Positions 17,279 to 27,719 are shown, numbered from the stretch's first letter. The stretch: 64,000 nt of DNA from Paenibacillus plantiphilus (GCF_927798095.1 NZ_CAKMMF010000005.1:206988-270987); one strand, 5' to 3'. The notes: generated by a model not told the origin, from the sequence alone. Translations and numbers: made by a program.

Positions 17279-17953
17279 TTATTCGGCTGCTCGCAATTCC
17301 AGTCCGAGCAGCTTCTGAATATGATCGGCAAGAGAGTGAAGCTGGTTGCCGATGGCAACGCCTCTCTGCTGCGAGACAAGATCGGCTGCAGGAACCATGG
17401 AGAGCTGGCCTGCCACGATTCTTTTATGCGGATTGTGCGCTATGACTCTATCGAGTCCCTCAGATACGGCCTGTATATAGGCCTCTTTCTTCCCCTGCAT
17501 GATAAGCGGAAACGTATTCTGGAGCAGAGCCGATTCAATCTGTATGTCCTTGCCCATTAATCGGGAGTAGGACATTATTTGCTGCATAGACCCGTCAACC
17601 GTGCTTGGATTCGTGAAGACGACGACTACAGGCTGGTTCAGCTGGCATATATCGTCGGAAAGCGGTTGGTCGATTTTAATTAGCGGCATGGGGAATTGTG
17701 AAGTGTCATTCGGCAGCTGTGCTATGAAATATGTGCATGTAACGAGCAGAGCATCCACATGACATTGTGAAATCCAATGAATGGTTTCCTTGATCTTCTT
17801 GGTAGCGGCTTGAGTGGTGAAGGCAGGATCACGCTTAATCCGGTCCAAGCCCGGATCTACAAAGTGTACAAGCTCGACCTCATAAGGAAGCATCGCTCGT
17901 TCGATATGCTCAATATTGGAATGATGGGCGTGAAAGCAGCCAATCGTCGTCAT
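17279..17953 (-). CDS. Asp/Glu racemase superfamily protein
   Basis: A 224-residue cytoplasmic protein. The N-terminal beta strand TTIGCFHAHHSN and the central LLVTCTYF segment match the two-lobed Asp/Glu/hydantoin racemase fold, with a Cys at the first catalytic position (TCTYF). The usual second-lobe Cys motif is not evident, so the reaction is uncertain. The start is the ATG at 17953, 9 nt after AAGGAGG; the longer open frame to 18091 has no site. It is transcribed from its own promoter. Confidence 0.6.
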   Translation of the reverse strand: MTTIGCFHAHHSNIEHIERAMLPYEVELVHFVDPGLDRIKRDPAFTTQAATKKIKETIHWISQCHVDALLVTCTYFIAQLPNDTSQFPMPLIKIDQPLSDDICQLNQPVVVVFTNPSTVDGSMQQIMSYSRLMGKDIQIESALLQNTFPLIMQGKKEAYIQAVSEGLDRVIAHNPHKRIVAGQLSMVPAADLVSQQRGVAIGNQLHSLADHIQKLLGLELRAAE

Positions 17954-17979
17954 ACGTGCCAGCCTCCTTATTTTTATGG

Positions 17980-18008
17980 AGTATAGCAGCTTAGGACATG
18001 TCTGTAAA
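17980..18008 (-). promoter_or_regulatory. SigA-type promoter of the racemase-like gene
   Basis: Minus strand: TTTACA (18003-18008), 17-bp spacer, TATACT (17980-17985), about 27 bp before the start codon. Confidence 0.65.
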
Positions 18009-18171
18009 TGTAAGAGCAATAAGGAATTGTTCTTCTCAGACTGCCCAGAAAGTCCGATGAAAAATGTGTTTGCAATTCCAATTACAATCACTACCCACTA
18101 CATGATCAATCGGCGGCATATAACTGCAAAAGTACCTCTCCTGCATCCAATAGAGCTGCTCGCAGACAGAG

Positions 18172-18252
18172 TACCTGCAAAAATACATCAAATATCGCCA
18201 GAACCCAGCGTATACGGCACTTTTCTGGTTTTTTGATGCACTTTTGCAGGTA
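18172..18252. repeat. Long inverted repeat in intergenic region
   Basis: Two 21-bp arms (18172-18192 and 18232-18252) are inverse copies with two mismatches around a 39-nt centre. The arms start TACCTGCAAAA. A related AACTGCAAAAGTACC lies at 18122. The remaining intergenic sequence 18009-18464 shows no gene. Confidence 0.7.
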
Positions 18253-18464
18253 AGGGGCTTGAAATGGTCCATTTTGACCATAGTAACTGTATTTTACAGT
18301 AACGCTGATGCAAGCAACGGTTGTAGCAACGTATACCGACGGGAGACGTCCCGTGGACTTTCCCGACAGCCTGGTAAGAATAATAAGGAATTGTTCTTCT
18401 ATTGGACCTGCTGTTGCCTTATAATGGAGGAAGACAATTTTACGAGACAAAGAAGGTATGCAGC

Positions 18465-20492
18465 ATGAGTCATCTTCACGGGCAGTACAACGAATTTATT
18501 GTAATATTATCTTTTCTCATTGCTGTTGCAGCTTCTTACTCCGCGCTTAGCCTGGCAAGCAAAATATCAAGGGCTAAAGGGAGGAGCTATACCGTTTGGA
18601 CGGTGGCAGGAGCCTGCGTAATGGGTGCAGGGATATGGTCCATGCATTTTGTCGGCATGCTGGCCTTTCATGTTGAGGCATCGGTAAGCTACAATATCTA
18701 TCTCACTTTGCTCTCCTTGGCTGCGAGCATCCTGGCTTCGTATATCGCGTTTCGAGTTACCTCAGCTGCTGACTATGGAACCAGAAGGCTTCTTCAAGGC
18801 GGCTTTTTCATGGGCAGCGGTATCGTTGCGATGCATTATATCGGCATGTCGGCGATAAACGAGCCGATCAGGATTGCATACAACTCTCTATTCGTAAGCT
18901 TGTCCATCGTTGTCTCCTTTATAGCGTCCTACGGCGCGCTCTACCTCTTCCGCAAGTTTCGTACTACGGAAGGGTACAGCAAATGGAAGCTGATGAGCGC
19001 ATGTATTATGGCGCTTGGCATTTGCGGGATGCATTATACGGGGATGAGAGCCTCTCAATTTGTTGTCGATGCTGCACATCAGCATAATGATCTGGTTGGA
19101 CCGCAAACCTTTCTGCTCGCAGGGGTGGCTGGTGCAATCTTTTTCGTGCTTGCCGTAACTCTCGGAGCGATATTCTTCGACCGCAATGTACTGGAACGGA
19201 TGGCATATACCGATTCACTGACAGGAATGCCGAACCGCAACCAGCTGACGCGCTACTTCGAGGATTCGTTCTCGGGGCGTGAGAGCGGCTTTTTGTTGTT
19301 CATCGATTTGGATCGATTCAAGACGATTAACGATACACTCGGACATGATGCGGGCGATCTCTTTATAAGAGAAGTGGCTCAGCGGCTCCAGCAGACGACA
19401 TCGGGCGATCAGAATGTGTTCCGGCTTGGCGGCGATGAGTTTCTGGTTGTGTCCAGCAATGGCACGAAGGAGGAGGCAATCCGGCTGGCCGAGTATTTGG
19501 TCTCCGTCATTAAACGTCCGTATTCCGTTCTTGGCAATGAAATCTATATGACGACAAGCATTGGGATCAGTCTGGCGCCTGAGCATGGCGATAATCGGAC
19601 GATGCTGCTGAAGGCGGCGGATGTGGCGATGTACCGTGCCAAGTCGGCGGGCAAGAATCAATATCAGCTTTTTGATGAGGAAACAGACCGGATGCATGTG
19701 CGCAAGCTGGAGCTGGAACGGGACTTGCGCAAGGCACTGGCTAACAATGAGCTGTGTATCTACTATCAGCCTAAGTGGGATGCGGAGTTGGATTGCCTCA
19801 CGGGCATGGAAGCCTTGCTCCGCTGGAATCATCCAAGGCTGGGCATGGTATCGCCAGCCGAATTTATTCCCATTGCCGAAGAAACCGGATTAATTGTATC
19901 AATGACAAGATGGGTGCTGAATGAAGTGTGCATTCAGAACAGGGAATGGCAGAAACGGGATATCGTCCATGTCTGTGTGTCGGTCAATATGTCCATCCGC
20001 GTGTTCGAGAGCGGCATGTTATGCGAGATGGTAGAGGAGTCGCTTCAAGAGTCGAATATTGATTCTGGCAGTCTTGAGCTTGAGATTACGGAATCCATTG
20101 CCATGTATGATGTTCAAGATACGATCAGGCAGCTTCAGCACCTCAAGTCGTTGGGGGTAAGAGTATCGATGGATGACTTTGGGACGGGCTACTCCTCGCT
20201 GGGCAATTTGGATGAAATACCGATTGATGCGCTCAAAATCGATCAGATGTTCATACGTCAGAGCGCCCAGCCGTCCAAGCAGGCTATTATCAGTACGATT
20301 ATTGCCATTGCGGGGCATCTAAAGCTGGAGGTCGTCGCAGAAGGCGTGGAGACAGAGGAGCAGATTGGCTTCCTGCAATCCAGAGGCTGCAGGGTTATGC
20401 AGGGCTACTACTACGGAAAACCGATGGATACGGAAACGTTGGAGGCCTGGTTAATCGCGAATAATGAGCGCGCGAAGCAGGGAGCTTCTTAG
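18465..20492 (+). CDS. MHYT-GGDEF-EAL cyclic-di-GMP protein
   Basis: A 675-residue membrane protein that should both make and break cyclic-di-GMP. Seven hydrophobic segments (1-240) contain three MHYT motifs: MHFVGM (60), MHYIGM (124) and MHYTGM (about 190), thought to bind a metal and sense gas or redox. GGDEF follows (DSLTGMPNRNQL, then RLGGDEF near 322) with an intact signature. The EAL domain has MEALLRW (449), ELEITES, DDFGTGYSSL and AEGVET, so it looks active. No RxxD inhibitory site is present before GGDEF. B. subtilis YkoW (DgcW) is similar but has an extra PAS domain. The start at 18465 has AAGGT 7 nt before it. Confidence 0.92.
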   Translation: MSHLHGQYNEFIVILSFLIAVAASYSALSLASKISRAKGRSYTVWTVAGACVMGAGIWSMHFVGMLAFHVEASVSYNIYLTLLSLAASILASYIAFRVTSAADYGTRRLLQGGFFMGSGIVAMHYIGMSAINEPIRIAYNSLFVSLSIVVSFIASYGALYLFRKFRTTEGYSKWKLMSACIMALGICGMHYTGMRASQFVVDAAHQHNDLVGPQTFLLAGVAGAIFFVLAVTLGAIFFDRNVLERMAYTDSLTGMPNRNQLTRYFEDSFSGRESGFLLFIDLDRFKTINDTLGHDAGDLFIREVAQRLQQTTSGDQNVFRLGGDEFLVVSSNGTKEEAIRLAEYLVSVIKRPYSVLGNEIYMTTSIGISLAPEHGDNRTMLLKAADVAMYRAKSAGKNQYQLFDEETDRMHVRKLELERDLRKALANNELCIYYQPKWDAELDCLTGMEALLRWNHPRLGMVSPAEFIPIAEETGLIVSMTRWVLNEVCIQNREWQKRDIVHVCVSVNMSIRVFESGMLCEMVEESLQESNIDSGSLELEITESIAMYDVQDTIRQLQHLKSLGVRVSMDDFGTGYSSLGNLDEIPIDALKIDQMFIRQSAQPSKQAIISTIIAIAGHLKLEVVAEGVETEEQIGFLQSRGCRVMQGYYYGKPMDTETLEAWLIANNERAKQGAS

Positions 20493-20598
20493 GCGCTGCA
20501 TTCGACAAAAAACGCCAATTTCTAACAAATATTAATAGCTTGCCTATTTCTTCTATGATAGAATCTTAACTAATAGAGGTGTACAGGAGGGTATGTTG

Positions 20599-22950
20599 GT
20601 GCGAAAAATTTCGATAACTATGCTATGTCTGTTTCTGCTGCTGGGCATCATTGCAGTTCCGGCAAGCGCAGGCGCAACGGGCTCGGTTGTGAAGCCTGTT
20701 AAAGCGATGACAACAGGCGAGAATTGGATATATATCACATTCGATGGGCAGTTGACTGCAACAGATCATGGATCATCCTCGCTTCCCAGCTCGGCCTTCT
20801 CAATTGGCCTTCCGGACTACACGGTAAACATGGCAACTGCTGTAGGAGATGTCGTCGTCCTCATGCTGAACAAGCCATTGATCGATGTGGATAGTGTCGA
20901 TATCGGCATGGAAGAGGGGGTCGTGGAAAACGCTGCAGGAGGCGCTCACAACCTCGCAATTACAGGCTATAAGGTTGTTACGCCGCAAGGAAAGCTGGCC
21001 TTGAAGGAGACGCTGGACCCGAGCGGTTCGGGGGTCACATTGAATGGCATCGTGAAATATGTGAAGACGCTCCCTGCCAGCAGCAACATAGTAGGCGCTT
21101 CCGGCATTGACAGTGAGGATGTCCGTTATTTGCTTTCAATAATGGACATTGGCGAAGTCAACAAGGAAGAGCTGCTGGGCGCTATTGAGAGAATGCAAAT
21201 TTTCATCGATGGACCGCTAGGAACGGTGGAAGCGCGTCAGGAGCTGGCTGATCTGGCTGCAGCAGCGCAGACTCTTGTGGATAACGCAAGCGCAACCCAA
21301 AGACAGGTGGACAGTAAGCTAGTCGAGCTGCGGCACGGCATCAGCAACTTTATTCTGCTCTATCTAACAAATGTTCCGCAGCTGCTTCCTACGCCGATCA
21401 GCATTGAGCCAACGGCGGGAACCATGCTTGCTGATCATCTTGTTACAGAAGATGAAATCAGTGCAATACAAGGACTGCACTTGCCAGCCTCCTCTTCCGA
21501 TCCCAAGTTTACGGTAACGCTGCCTAAGAACCCGAGTGCAGCAGGCGGCTATGCGATCGGCGATATTATTCATATCGTATTAGGACAATCGAATGCGGAA
21601 ATTTCATATACGCTGACAGTATCGGATATTGCAGCAATAAACAACAATCTGCCAGGCAATGCGGTCTTTACAATTGACGCTCGCAGCTTCTTCCTGGACG
21701 CATCGTTGGAGGATCAATCATTCACGCCGTTTGTTTTTGTGGAGAAGGGCGATCACTCCATCGCCTCCTTGATAACTGTGTCTGCGAACCCAGTGACAAT
21801 CAAACGCCGGCCTGTCATACATTTGCATCAGTCTACCGGATATGTAGAACGCGGAACATTACTCGGGGCAACGGCGAGCAAGGCGGGCATGGTCTATCTC
21901 GTACCGGCAGAAGCGGTTGTAACATCAAGGGCTGATCTTGTGAACCATGGCAATAGTTATGCGCCGGCTGCAGCGGCACATGCTTCGGTGTTTCTATCGA
22001 CCACGGGTCTGCTTGTTGGCGAATCCTACAAGCTGTATGCTATCGATGATGCCGATCAGATATCAGCGCCGACAGCGGCTGTTACAATAACTGCTGCCGC
22101 CGAGCACCAGTTGAACGCAAGAGGCACGCATCCCGATGTAGAGGTTGACACCATTGAAGGTGAGACCGTTGTTTATATACCTGCGGGTGAGAGTATGGAC
22201 GTTGGCACACTCAAGTCGCACTTAATCTCCACAAGAACAATTAAAGTGCAGCGCGGATCGGATGATTTTACAGAAATGGACGATTCGGAGCTCGTAACTA
22301 GCGAAATGGCTGTGGCTGTAGGGGATGGACCGGTCGAGATATTTAATATCCGCACCCAGCTGCCAGTTACAGCATTTAGCGGGATTGTGGAAGCAATAGA
22401 TAATTCCGATATTGATGCGATTAAATTGAATAATAATATCGTCGCTTCAGAAGAGATTCTGGTGATTTACGACCGACAAATCAGTTTCCGTGCGAAGTCT
22501 CCGCGCATGTTGACGGTTGGCGGAGTCGATATTGGCGAGGATGACATTATTGAGAAGAGCAATGTCACCGTCATTGCTGATGTAGGCACGGATGATGCTC
22601 GATTGGCAACATCGGTCAGCCCTAGCAGTATTGCGGATGAGGTGCGTATCGGCACTCTTAAAGAGAACATAACAGGTCCTCTCAAACGCTCGGAAACCCA
22701 CAACGGGGTTTATGTGAATACTGATAATGTCGCAGTAATTAGCGAGCTATTCGGCTGGGAGTATGCCTCTGGCGACAGTAGTATCAATACGATCTACTTT
22801 GCTGCTGACGTAACGACATATATTGAGATTGTATTGCCCGTGCATCCGCTGAACCTGTTCGGAAATGGGCGGCTGCTGACTGGATATCCCATTACAGGCA
22901 CATTAAACGGGGTGTTCGACGGGGTTTCAGTTGAGATTGCGATTCCTTAG
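20599..22950 (+). CDS. Large secreted protein of unknown function
   Basis: About 783 residues with a clear signal peptide (KISITMLCLFLLLGIIAVPASAG region; likely cleavage after ASA). No SLH, LPXTG or known catalytic motif was seen. The body is beta-rich and repetitive in style, with segments such as ITFDGQLTATDHGSS and several V/T-rich strands like bacterial Ig-like or Big modules. A helical section lies at about 175-255. The start is ambiguous: ATG 20593, TTG 20596 and GTG 20599 are in frame, and GGAGG spacing (8 nt) favours the GTG. A strong terminator follows. Probably extracellular or wall-associated. Confidence 0.75.
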   Translation: MRKISITMLCLFLLLGIIAVPASAGATGSVVKPVKAMTTGENWIYITFDGQLTATDHGSSSLPSSAFSIGLPDYTVNMATAVGDVVVLMLNKPLIDVDSVDIGMEEGVVENAAGGAHNLAITGYKVVTPQGKLALKETLDPSGSGVTLNGIVKYVKTLPASSNIVGASGIDSEDVRYLLSIMDIGEVNKEELLGAIERMQIFIDGPLGTVEARQELADLAAAAQTLVDNASATQRQVDSKLVELRHGISNFILLYLTNVPQLLPTPISIEPTAGTMLADHLVTEDEISAIQGLHLPASSSDPKFTVTLPKNPSAAGGYAIGDIIHIVLGQSNAEISYTLTVSDIAAINNNLPGNAVFTIDARSFFLDASLEDQSFTPFVFVEKGDHSIASLITVSANPVTIKRRPVIHLHQSTGYVERGTLLGATASKAGMVYLVPAEAVVTSRADLVNHGNSYAPAAAAHASVFLSTTGLLVGESYKLYAIDDADQISAPTAAVTITAAAEHQLNARGTHPDVEVDTIEGETVVYIPAGESMDVGTLKSHLISTRTIKVQRGSDDFTEMDDSELVTSEMAVAVGDGPVEIFNIRTQLPVTAFSGIVEAIDNSDIDAIKLNNNIVASEEILVIYDRQISFRAKSPRMLTVGGVDIGEDDIIEKSNVTVIADVGTDDARLATSVSPSSIADEVRIGTLKENITGPLKRSETHNGVYVNTDNVAVISELFGWEYASGDSSINTIYFAADVTTYIEIVLPVHPLNLFGNGRLLTGYPITGTLNGVFDGVSVEIAIP

Positions 22951-23001
22951 CAAAAGCATAATTCAAGCAAGCTATTGCATCCAGACCAATAACAACGTGT
23001 G

Positions 23002-23047
23002 AAAAAGGCTGCGCCTGCAGGAGTAATCCGGGGCGCAGCCTTTTTGT
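23002..23047. terminator. Bidirectional intrinsic terminator
   Basis: A perfect 14-bp stem (AAAAAGGCTGCGCC with its inverse, 23002-23015 and 23032-23045) is flanked by A5 and T5. It can end both the secreted-protein gene and the convergent helicase gene. Confidence 0.88.
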
Positions 23048-23096
23048 CTATTGTTGCAGAAGGAATGGAGTTGGTCTGTATGGGCAAGACACCTAT

Positions 23097-26000
23097 CTAC
23101 TGCAGATGGCTCGGCCATAGAACAAGGGCGCGATTGTCGCGCTCTGCTCCGAGTGCGCGAAGCGCGGCAGCAGCGTTGGAATCGGTGATGTCCTCGCCAT
23201 TCCAGCGTTCGATTTTGATTTTGCTTAGACCATGCTGCTTCAGAATGGTGCGGAAAATTTGCTTGAGCAGCAGGGGATTGAGCGCATCATCCAATGTTGA
23301 TTCCCTGTTCTTGCCAGAAGCAGATAGGCGGTTGTCGCCGAAACCATTATCGTTTTCGTTACCGTCGCCGCTGCCATTGCCGTCAAGGACTTCGACGACC
23401 TTGCGGCCATTATTCTCAAGCCAGTAGCGCCATCGGCCTTGATGCAGGACGAGGAAATTGCCGCTCTTGCGGCTGAAGGAAGCGCCTCTTACAGGCGGCC
23501 AGTCAGCGGCAAGACCGAAAGGATTCGCCGGATCGATAGCGGCTATAACTGTAATAGCGTCGGAATCTTGTCCCGGGAATGGCTGTCTCACAGCGGCCAG
23601 CAGCTCGCGCTTGGCGAATTGCAGCGTATTCACGCCTTGAATGAGCAAGCCCCGTGTCAGGATGCCCCAGCGCTCATATTGCCGCAGTACGGGAAGCAGC
23701 TCATCCCAGCCGAAGGGTGATAGCTGGGCGACGAGATCCTTGGTCACGATGCCGCAGCTCTCCAATAGATGCTGCGTCCAGTGCAGGGCGGATTGATGGA
23801 GCCCCTCGGAAGGCGGTACGCCAGTCTCGCTGCTGTGGTCCGATTCGGCAAGGGAGCCAGTCCAATACCACCGTCCCAAGCCGGATCCGGTCTTGGCCAG
23901 CGCCTTGCCCTTCGTGAGCAGCTGCAGACGAAGCGGGGCGAACTGGTCGTTGGATACGCGGCCCTCCCATACGAGATCAATCAGGTCAGTCAGCAGCTCG
24001 GACGGTATTTTGCCGCAATCACGGCTTAGCTTGGTCAGGAAGCTTGCCCCGCCGTCTTTGAGCATGGCCAGCAGGCCTGGATGCTTCGTTGCTGCCTCTG
24101 ATTTCGGCGGCTGCACGTAAGGGGAGTACAGAGCTTTGGACTCTGCAAGGAAGAAGGCGATCTTGCCCTCCTTCTCTTGCTCCTCCTTGCGTCCAATCCA
24201 GACAACCTCGCCGGAGGAACAGAGAAGATCGAGGTCCTCCTTGCGATAACCGAGCAATCTTGCCGGGAATAGGATGGATTCCCAGTGTGAAGCAGGAAGG
24301 AAGAAGCCCTGCAGCCTGGTGATGACCGTTCGCAGGCCATCAATGCCGCTCAGCTGCGAACCGGACAACGCATGCTGAAGCAGCGACATATGCGCACACC
24401 ATCTTACCGGATCAACAGGCTCTGCTTGCTTTCGAGCCTGCTCCATTGTCAGCCGAATCAACCGTTTGGCGACCTTGCAGCTTGACCAGATGCGCTCCTG
24501 CTCATTCTCCGCGAACGGCGCTTGCTCGATGGCTTCCATTGCAAGCAGCACATCGACAATATGAGCGGCCTGCTCGGGGTCCAGCACAGGGTATCGCTCA
24601 AGAAGCTCAAGCTCGGTAAATGACAGCCGGTGCTCGGCATAACGTCCTGCGACGAAGGCAATCGCGCTGTCTGTGAGCGGGAACGCCGCATACATATCGC
24701 TCTCATCCGAGCATATCCAGCGGTCCTCTGAGCCAGCGGAAGCCAGCGGGACAACTCGCCCGGAGGCTTGCAGCTCAGCCAGCCACAAGCGCGCCTCCTC
24801 TCCGGCAATGGCGCTCAGCTCCGAGATGCTCTTGTCTCCTTGGAGCTTCAGCAGTCTGTACAGCTCATCCGCTGAAGTTGGCAGTATTGGTCCTGATTGG
24901 AGGCGTGCTGCTTCCTCGGCGGCGATTAGAGGATCGACCTGTTGGATCGCGTGCTCACCGAACAGCTCTCCGGCCATAGCTCTGCTTACGCTCATAAGCT
25001 GAAGCTGCGTTGTCTCGCTTAGGCCATCCCCTTCATAGATTTGATTGTTCACATAATCAGCGATAAATTGCACCGCAAAGGGGGAGGGCGCATTCGTCTC
25101 ATGGACGGCAATTTCGATATGGCCATCCGCGATGTTCCCCAGCAGCCGCTTGAGGCTGCCGGTATCCAGGAAGAGATGCAGAGATTCCCTCATGGCCTCC
25201 TGCAAATAAGGAAACTGCTCCGCATAAGGAAGCGATTGCTTTAGCAGCTCCTCGCTGCGCAGCCGCTTCTGCCACATTGGTGTTCTCGTGAAGCTGCGAG
25301 AGAGCAGGAGCGAGGTTTCCGCTATTCGGCGAAAGGCGATAGCGAGCAGCGGAGAGCCTGCGATGGCTTCTGTGAGAAGCGGCTCAAGACTGTCGGGCGT
25401 TATATGCCAGAGTGTCTGCAGCCATGAGGCATCCCATTCCGGAAGCACAAGCTCAATCCCGTTATCCTTGGCATTGCCGTATAGCTTATAGGGAAGCAGC
25501 CGATCGAATTGGCGCTCAATGGCAAGCAGCCACGTCCGGTTGATTCGCTTGCCAAAGGAGTTGTGGATAATGACCCTGGTCTGATTCATGAGATCGCGAT
25601 AATGCTCAATCACGATGCGCCGATCAGTCGGCAGCGCAAGCGCCCTGTGCTGCGATCGAATGAGCTCAATCAGCTGCTCCGAGGCGATTCTGTCAAAGCC
25701 GTAATCCATATCGAGCCAGGCAATGGCAGCCTCGTCACGTTCCCGGACTGCCGCAGTCTCGTCTGAAGCGGCGGCGGGGTGGTCGGTTTTGGGTGAAAAG
25801 GGTTTAGCTTCCGCCAGATGGAGCCTGTCCGACAATTCGCCTATGAAGGCGCCAAGTTGAATGCCCAGCTCGTAGCTACGCCCGCCGGGCTCGTTGCGCC
25901 AGAAGGGGATCTCGCTGAAGCGGTTCGGCGCCTCCTTCACATATACCCGGTCATTATCGATGCTGCTGATCATCCAGGAGGAAGTGCCAAGCTGGAACAC

Positions 26001-27719
26001 ATCGCCGACGCGGCTCTCTTGAATGTACTCCTCGTCAAGCTCGCCCAGATGAATGCGGCTCTCCGCATGATGAACGGGATAGGCCGAGCTCTGCGGAATC
26101 GTGCCCGCGCCCGTTATCGCAGCCATCGCGGTATTGGACCGCTTGCGCAGCAGATTGCGGCTGCTCTCTCCTTCAGAGCTGCCGGTGCCGTCATTCTGAC
26201 CGTTGCCGACGCTGCTGCGATCCCAATCGATAAGCGGTCTGGCGAAGGGGTAGAAGCCTGCGAGCACCTTAAGCGCCGCCTCTAGTCTCGCCCTTGTTAA
26301 GAGGCGGTAGCATTCACTGCGCGTCAGCAGCGCATGAAGCGCATAAACCTCAATCTCCTCGCTTGCGATAATAGCTGTCGCTTGCTGGGACAATACGTCA
26401 AGCGGCTCCAGCGGCAGCTTGATGGCCTCAATATCCCGCAGCATAATATTGCGGCATAGAACAGCCGATTCCGGCAGCTCGCTTCGATTGCGTGCAAGAA
26501 TAAAGCCGTTGCTGTCATCGCCTACCGCATGACCCGCACGGCCGATCCGCTGAATGCCTGATGCGGCCTCCTTGGGCGAGTCGATCTGTATGACAAGATC
26601 GATATGTCCGATATCGATGCCCAGCTCAAGAGAAGAGGTTGCGACGATGCAGCGCAGCTCGCCGGATTTAAGCAGCTGCTCTACTTCCAGGCGGCGTTCG
26701 CGGGACAAGCTGCCATGATGCGCGCGGGCCATCTCATACCCGACATGATCGTTCAGCCTAAGAACAAGCCGCTCGCACAGACGGCGGCTAACGACGAATA
26801 TAATAACGGATCGGCTGTCGCTCATCAGCTGCATGATCCGGTCCAGGATAGGAATCCAGACCGCTTCGCGCGTTCCGGCAAGCTTGCTCATATCCGGCAT
26901 TGTGACCCTTGCTGAAATGGTTTTCTCCATGTGGCTCTCCACAATGCTGACCGGTCGGGGGGAGAAGCCAAGCGGATGAATATCCGAATGCTGGCTGTCC
27001 ACGGCAGCAATGCCGGCAGCTATCTGGGGCTCCCAGCCGCCGAGAAACCGGGCTACTAGCTGAAGCGGCTTCTGGGTCGCGGATACGCCGATTCGCTGAA
27101 CGGGCTGCTGGCATAGTGCTGACAGACGCTCCAGTGTAATCGATAGATGGGCGCCGCGTTTGTCAGAGGCCAGACTATGAATCTCGTCTACGATGACCGC
27201 TTGGACGGTTCGCAGCATGCTTCGCCCTTTGTCTGAGGTGAGCAGCAAATAGAGCGACTCCGGCGTTGTGATCAATACGTCTGGCGGCCGCCGCAGCATT
27301 CTCGCACGTTCATTCGAAGGGGTATCCCCCGTGCGCACCGCCGTTCGGATGCCTGGCCATGCACAATCTGCAGCGGACTCGTCCGAGGGCTGCAAGCGTT
27401 CAACGTCTTCCATGAATGCGGTCAAATGATGCTGGATATCATTGTTGAGCGCCTTGAGCGGAGTGATGTACAGAATGCGTACGCCGGGCGTCCAGCCTGC
27501 TCCCGCCTGCAATTTGCTCGTGGCGACCTTATTCAGACAGGGGAGCAGGGCGGCGAGCGTTTTGCCCGACCCAGTCGGGGCTGCAATCAATGTATGCTGA
27601 TTGGCCTGAATTGCGCGCCACGCTTGAAGCTGTACATCAGTAGGATCGCCGAAGGTGCGAGTGAACCACTCCGCTAATGTAGGGTGAAAATCCGATAGAG
27701 CCGATGAAGGTGTCGGCAT
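23097..27719 (-). CDS. Lhr-type superfamily 2 ATP-dependent helicase
   Basis: A 1540-residue protein, the length of full-size E. coli Lhr (1538). The helicase core occupies residues 10-430: Walker A APTGSGKT (about 47), DEIH box (about 178), SATQKP, ELGIDIGHIDLV (motif V) and QRIGRAGH (motif VI, about 389). A winged-helix/Lhr-core region and a long C-terminal domain follow, as in bacterial Lhr with the extra C-terminal half. Lhr proteins are 3'-5' DNA or RNA:DNA-unwinding enzymes linked to DNA repair. The ATG at 27719 is chosen because AGGAAGGAG lies 10 nt upstream; a TTG 27 nt earlier precedes that site. No operon partner. Confidence 0.9.
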   Translation of the reverse strand: MPTPSSALSDFHPTLAEWFTRTFGDPTDVQLQAWRAIQANQHTLIAAPTGSGKTLAALLPCLNKVATSKLQAGAGWTPGVRILYITPLKALNNDIQHHLTAFMEDVERLQPSDESAADCAWPGIRTAVRTGDTPSNERARMLRRPPDVLITTPESLYLLLTSDKGRSMLRTVQAVIVDEIHSLASDKRGAHLSITLERLSALCQQPVQRIGVSATQKPLQLVARFLGGWEPQIAAGIAAVDSQHSDIHPLGFSPRPVSIVESHMEKTISARVTMPDMSKLAGTREAVWIPILDRIMQLMSDSRSVIIFVVSRRLCERLVLRLNDHVGYEMARAHHGSLSRERRLEVEQLLKSGELRCIVATSSLELGIDIGHIDLVIQIDSPKEAASGIQRIGRAGHAVGDDSNGFILARNRSELPESAVLCRNIMLRDIEAIKLPLEPLDVLSQQATAIIASEEIEVYALHALLTRSECYRLLTRARLEAALKVLAGFYPFARPLIDWDRSSVGNGQNDGTGSSEGESSRNLLRKRSNTAMAAITGAGTIPQSSAYPVHHAESRIHLGELDEEYIQESRVGDVFQLGTSSWMISSIDNDRVYVKEAPNRFSEIPFWRNEPGGRSYELGIQLGAFIGELSDRLHLAEAKPFSPKTDHPAAASDETAAVRERDEAAIAWLDMDYGFDRIASEQLIELIRSQHRALALPTDRRIVIEHYRDLMNQTRVIIHNSFGKRINRTWLLAIERQFDRLLPYKLYGNAKDNGIELVLPEWDASWLQTLWHITPDSLEPLLTEAIAGSPLLAIAFRRIAETSLLLSRSFTRTPMWQKRLRSEELLKQSLPYAEQFPYLQEAMRESLHLFLDTGSLKRLLGNIADGHIEIAVHETNAPSPFAVQFIADYVNNQIYEGDGLSETTQLQLMSVSRAMAGELFGEHAIQQVDPLIAAEEAARLQSGPILPTSADELYRLLKLQGDKSISELSAIAGEEARLWLAELQASGRVVPLASAGSEDRWICSDESDMYAAFPLTDSAIAFVAGRYAEHRLSFTELELLERYPVLDPEQAAHIVDVLLAMEAIEQAPFAENEQERIWSSCKVAKRLIRLTMEQARKQAEPVDPVRWCAHMSLLQHALSGSQLSGIDGLRTVITRLQGFFLPASHWESILFPARLLGYRKEDLDLLCSSGEVVWIGRKEEQEKEGKIAFFLAESKALYSPYVQPPKSEAATKHPGLLAMLKDGGASFLTKLSRDCGKIPSELLTDLIDLVWEGRVSNDQFAPLRLQLLTKGKALAKTGSGLGRWYWTGSLAESDHSSETGVPPSEGLHQSALHWTQHLLESCGIVTKDLVAQLSPFGWDELLPVLRQYERWGILTRGLLIQGVNTLQFAKRELLAAVRQPFPGQDSDAITVIAAIDPANPFGLAADWPPVRGASFSRKSGNFLVLHQGRWRYWLENNGRKVVEVLDGNGSGDGNENDNGFGDNRLSASGKNRESTLDDALNPLLLKQIFRTILKQHGLSKIKIERWNGEDITDSNAAAALRALGAERDNRALVLWPSHLQ

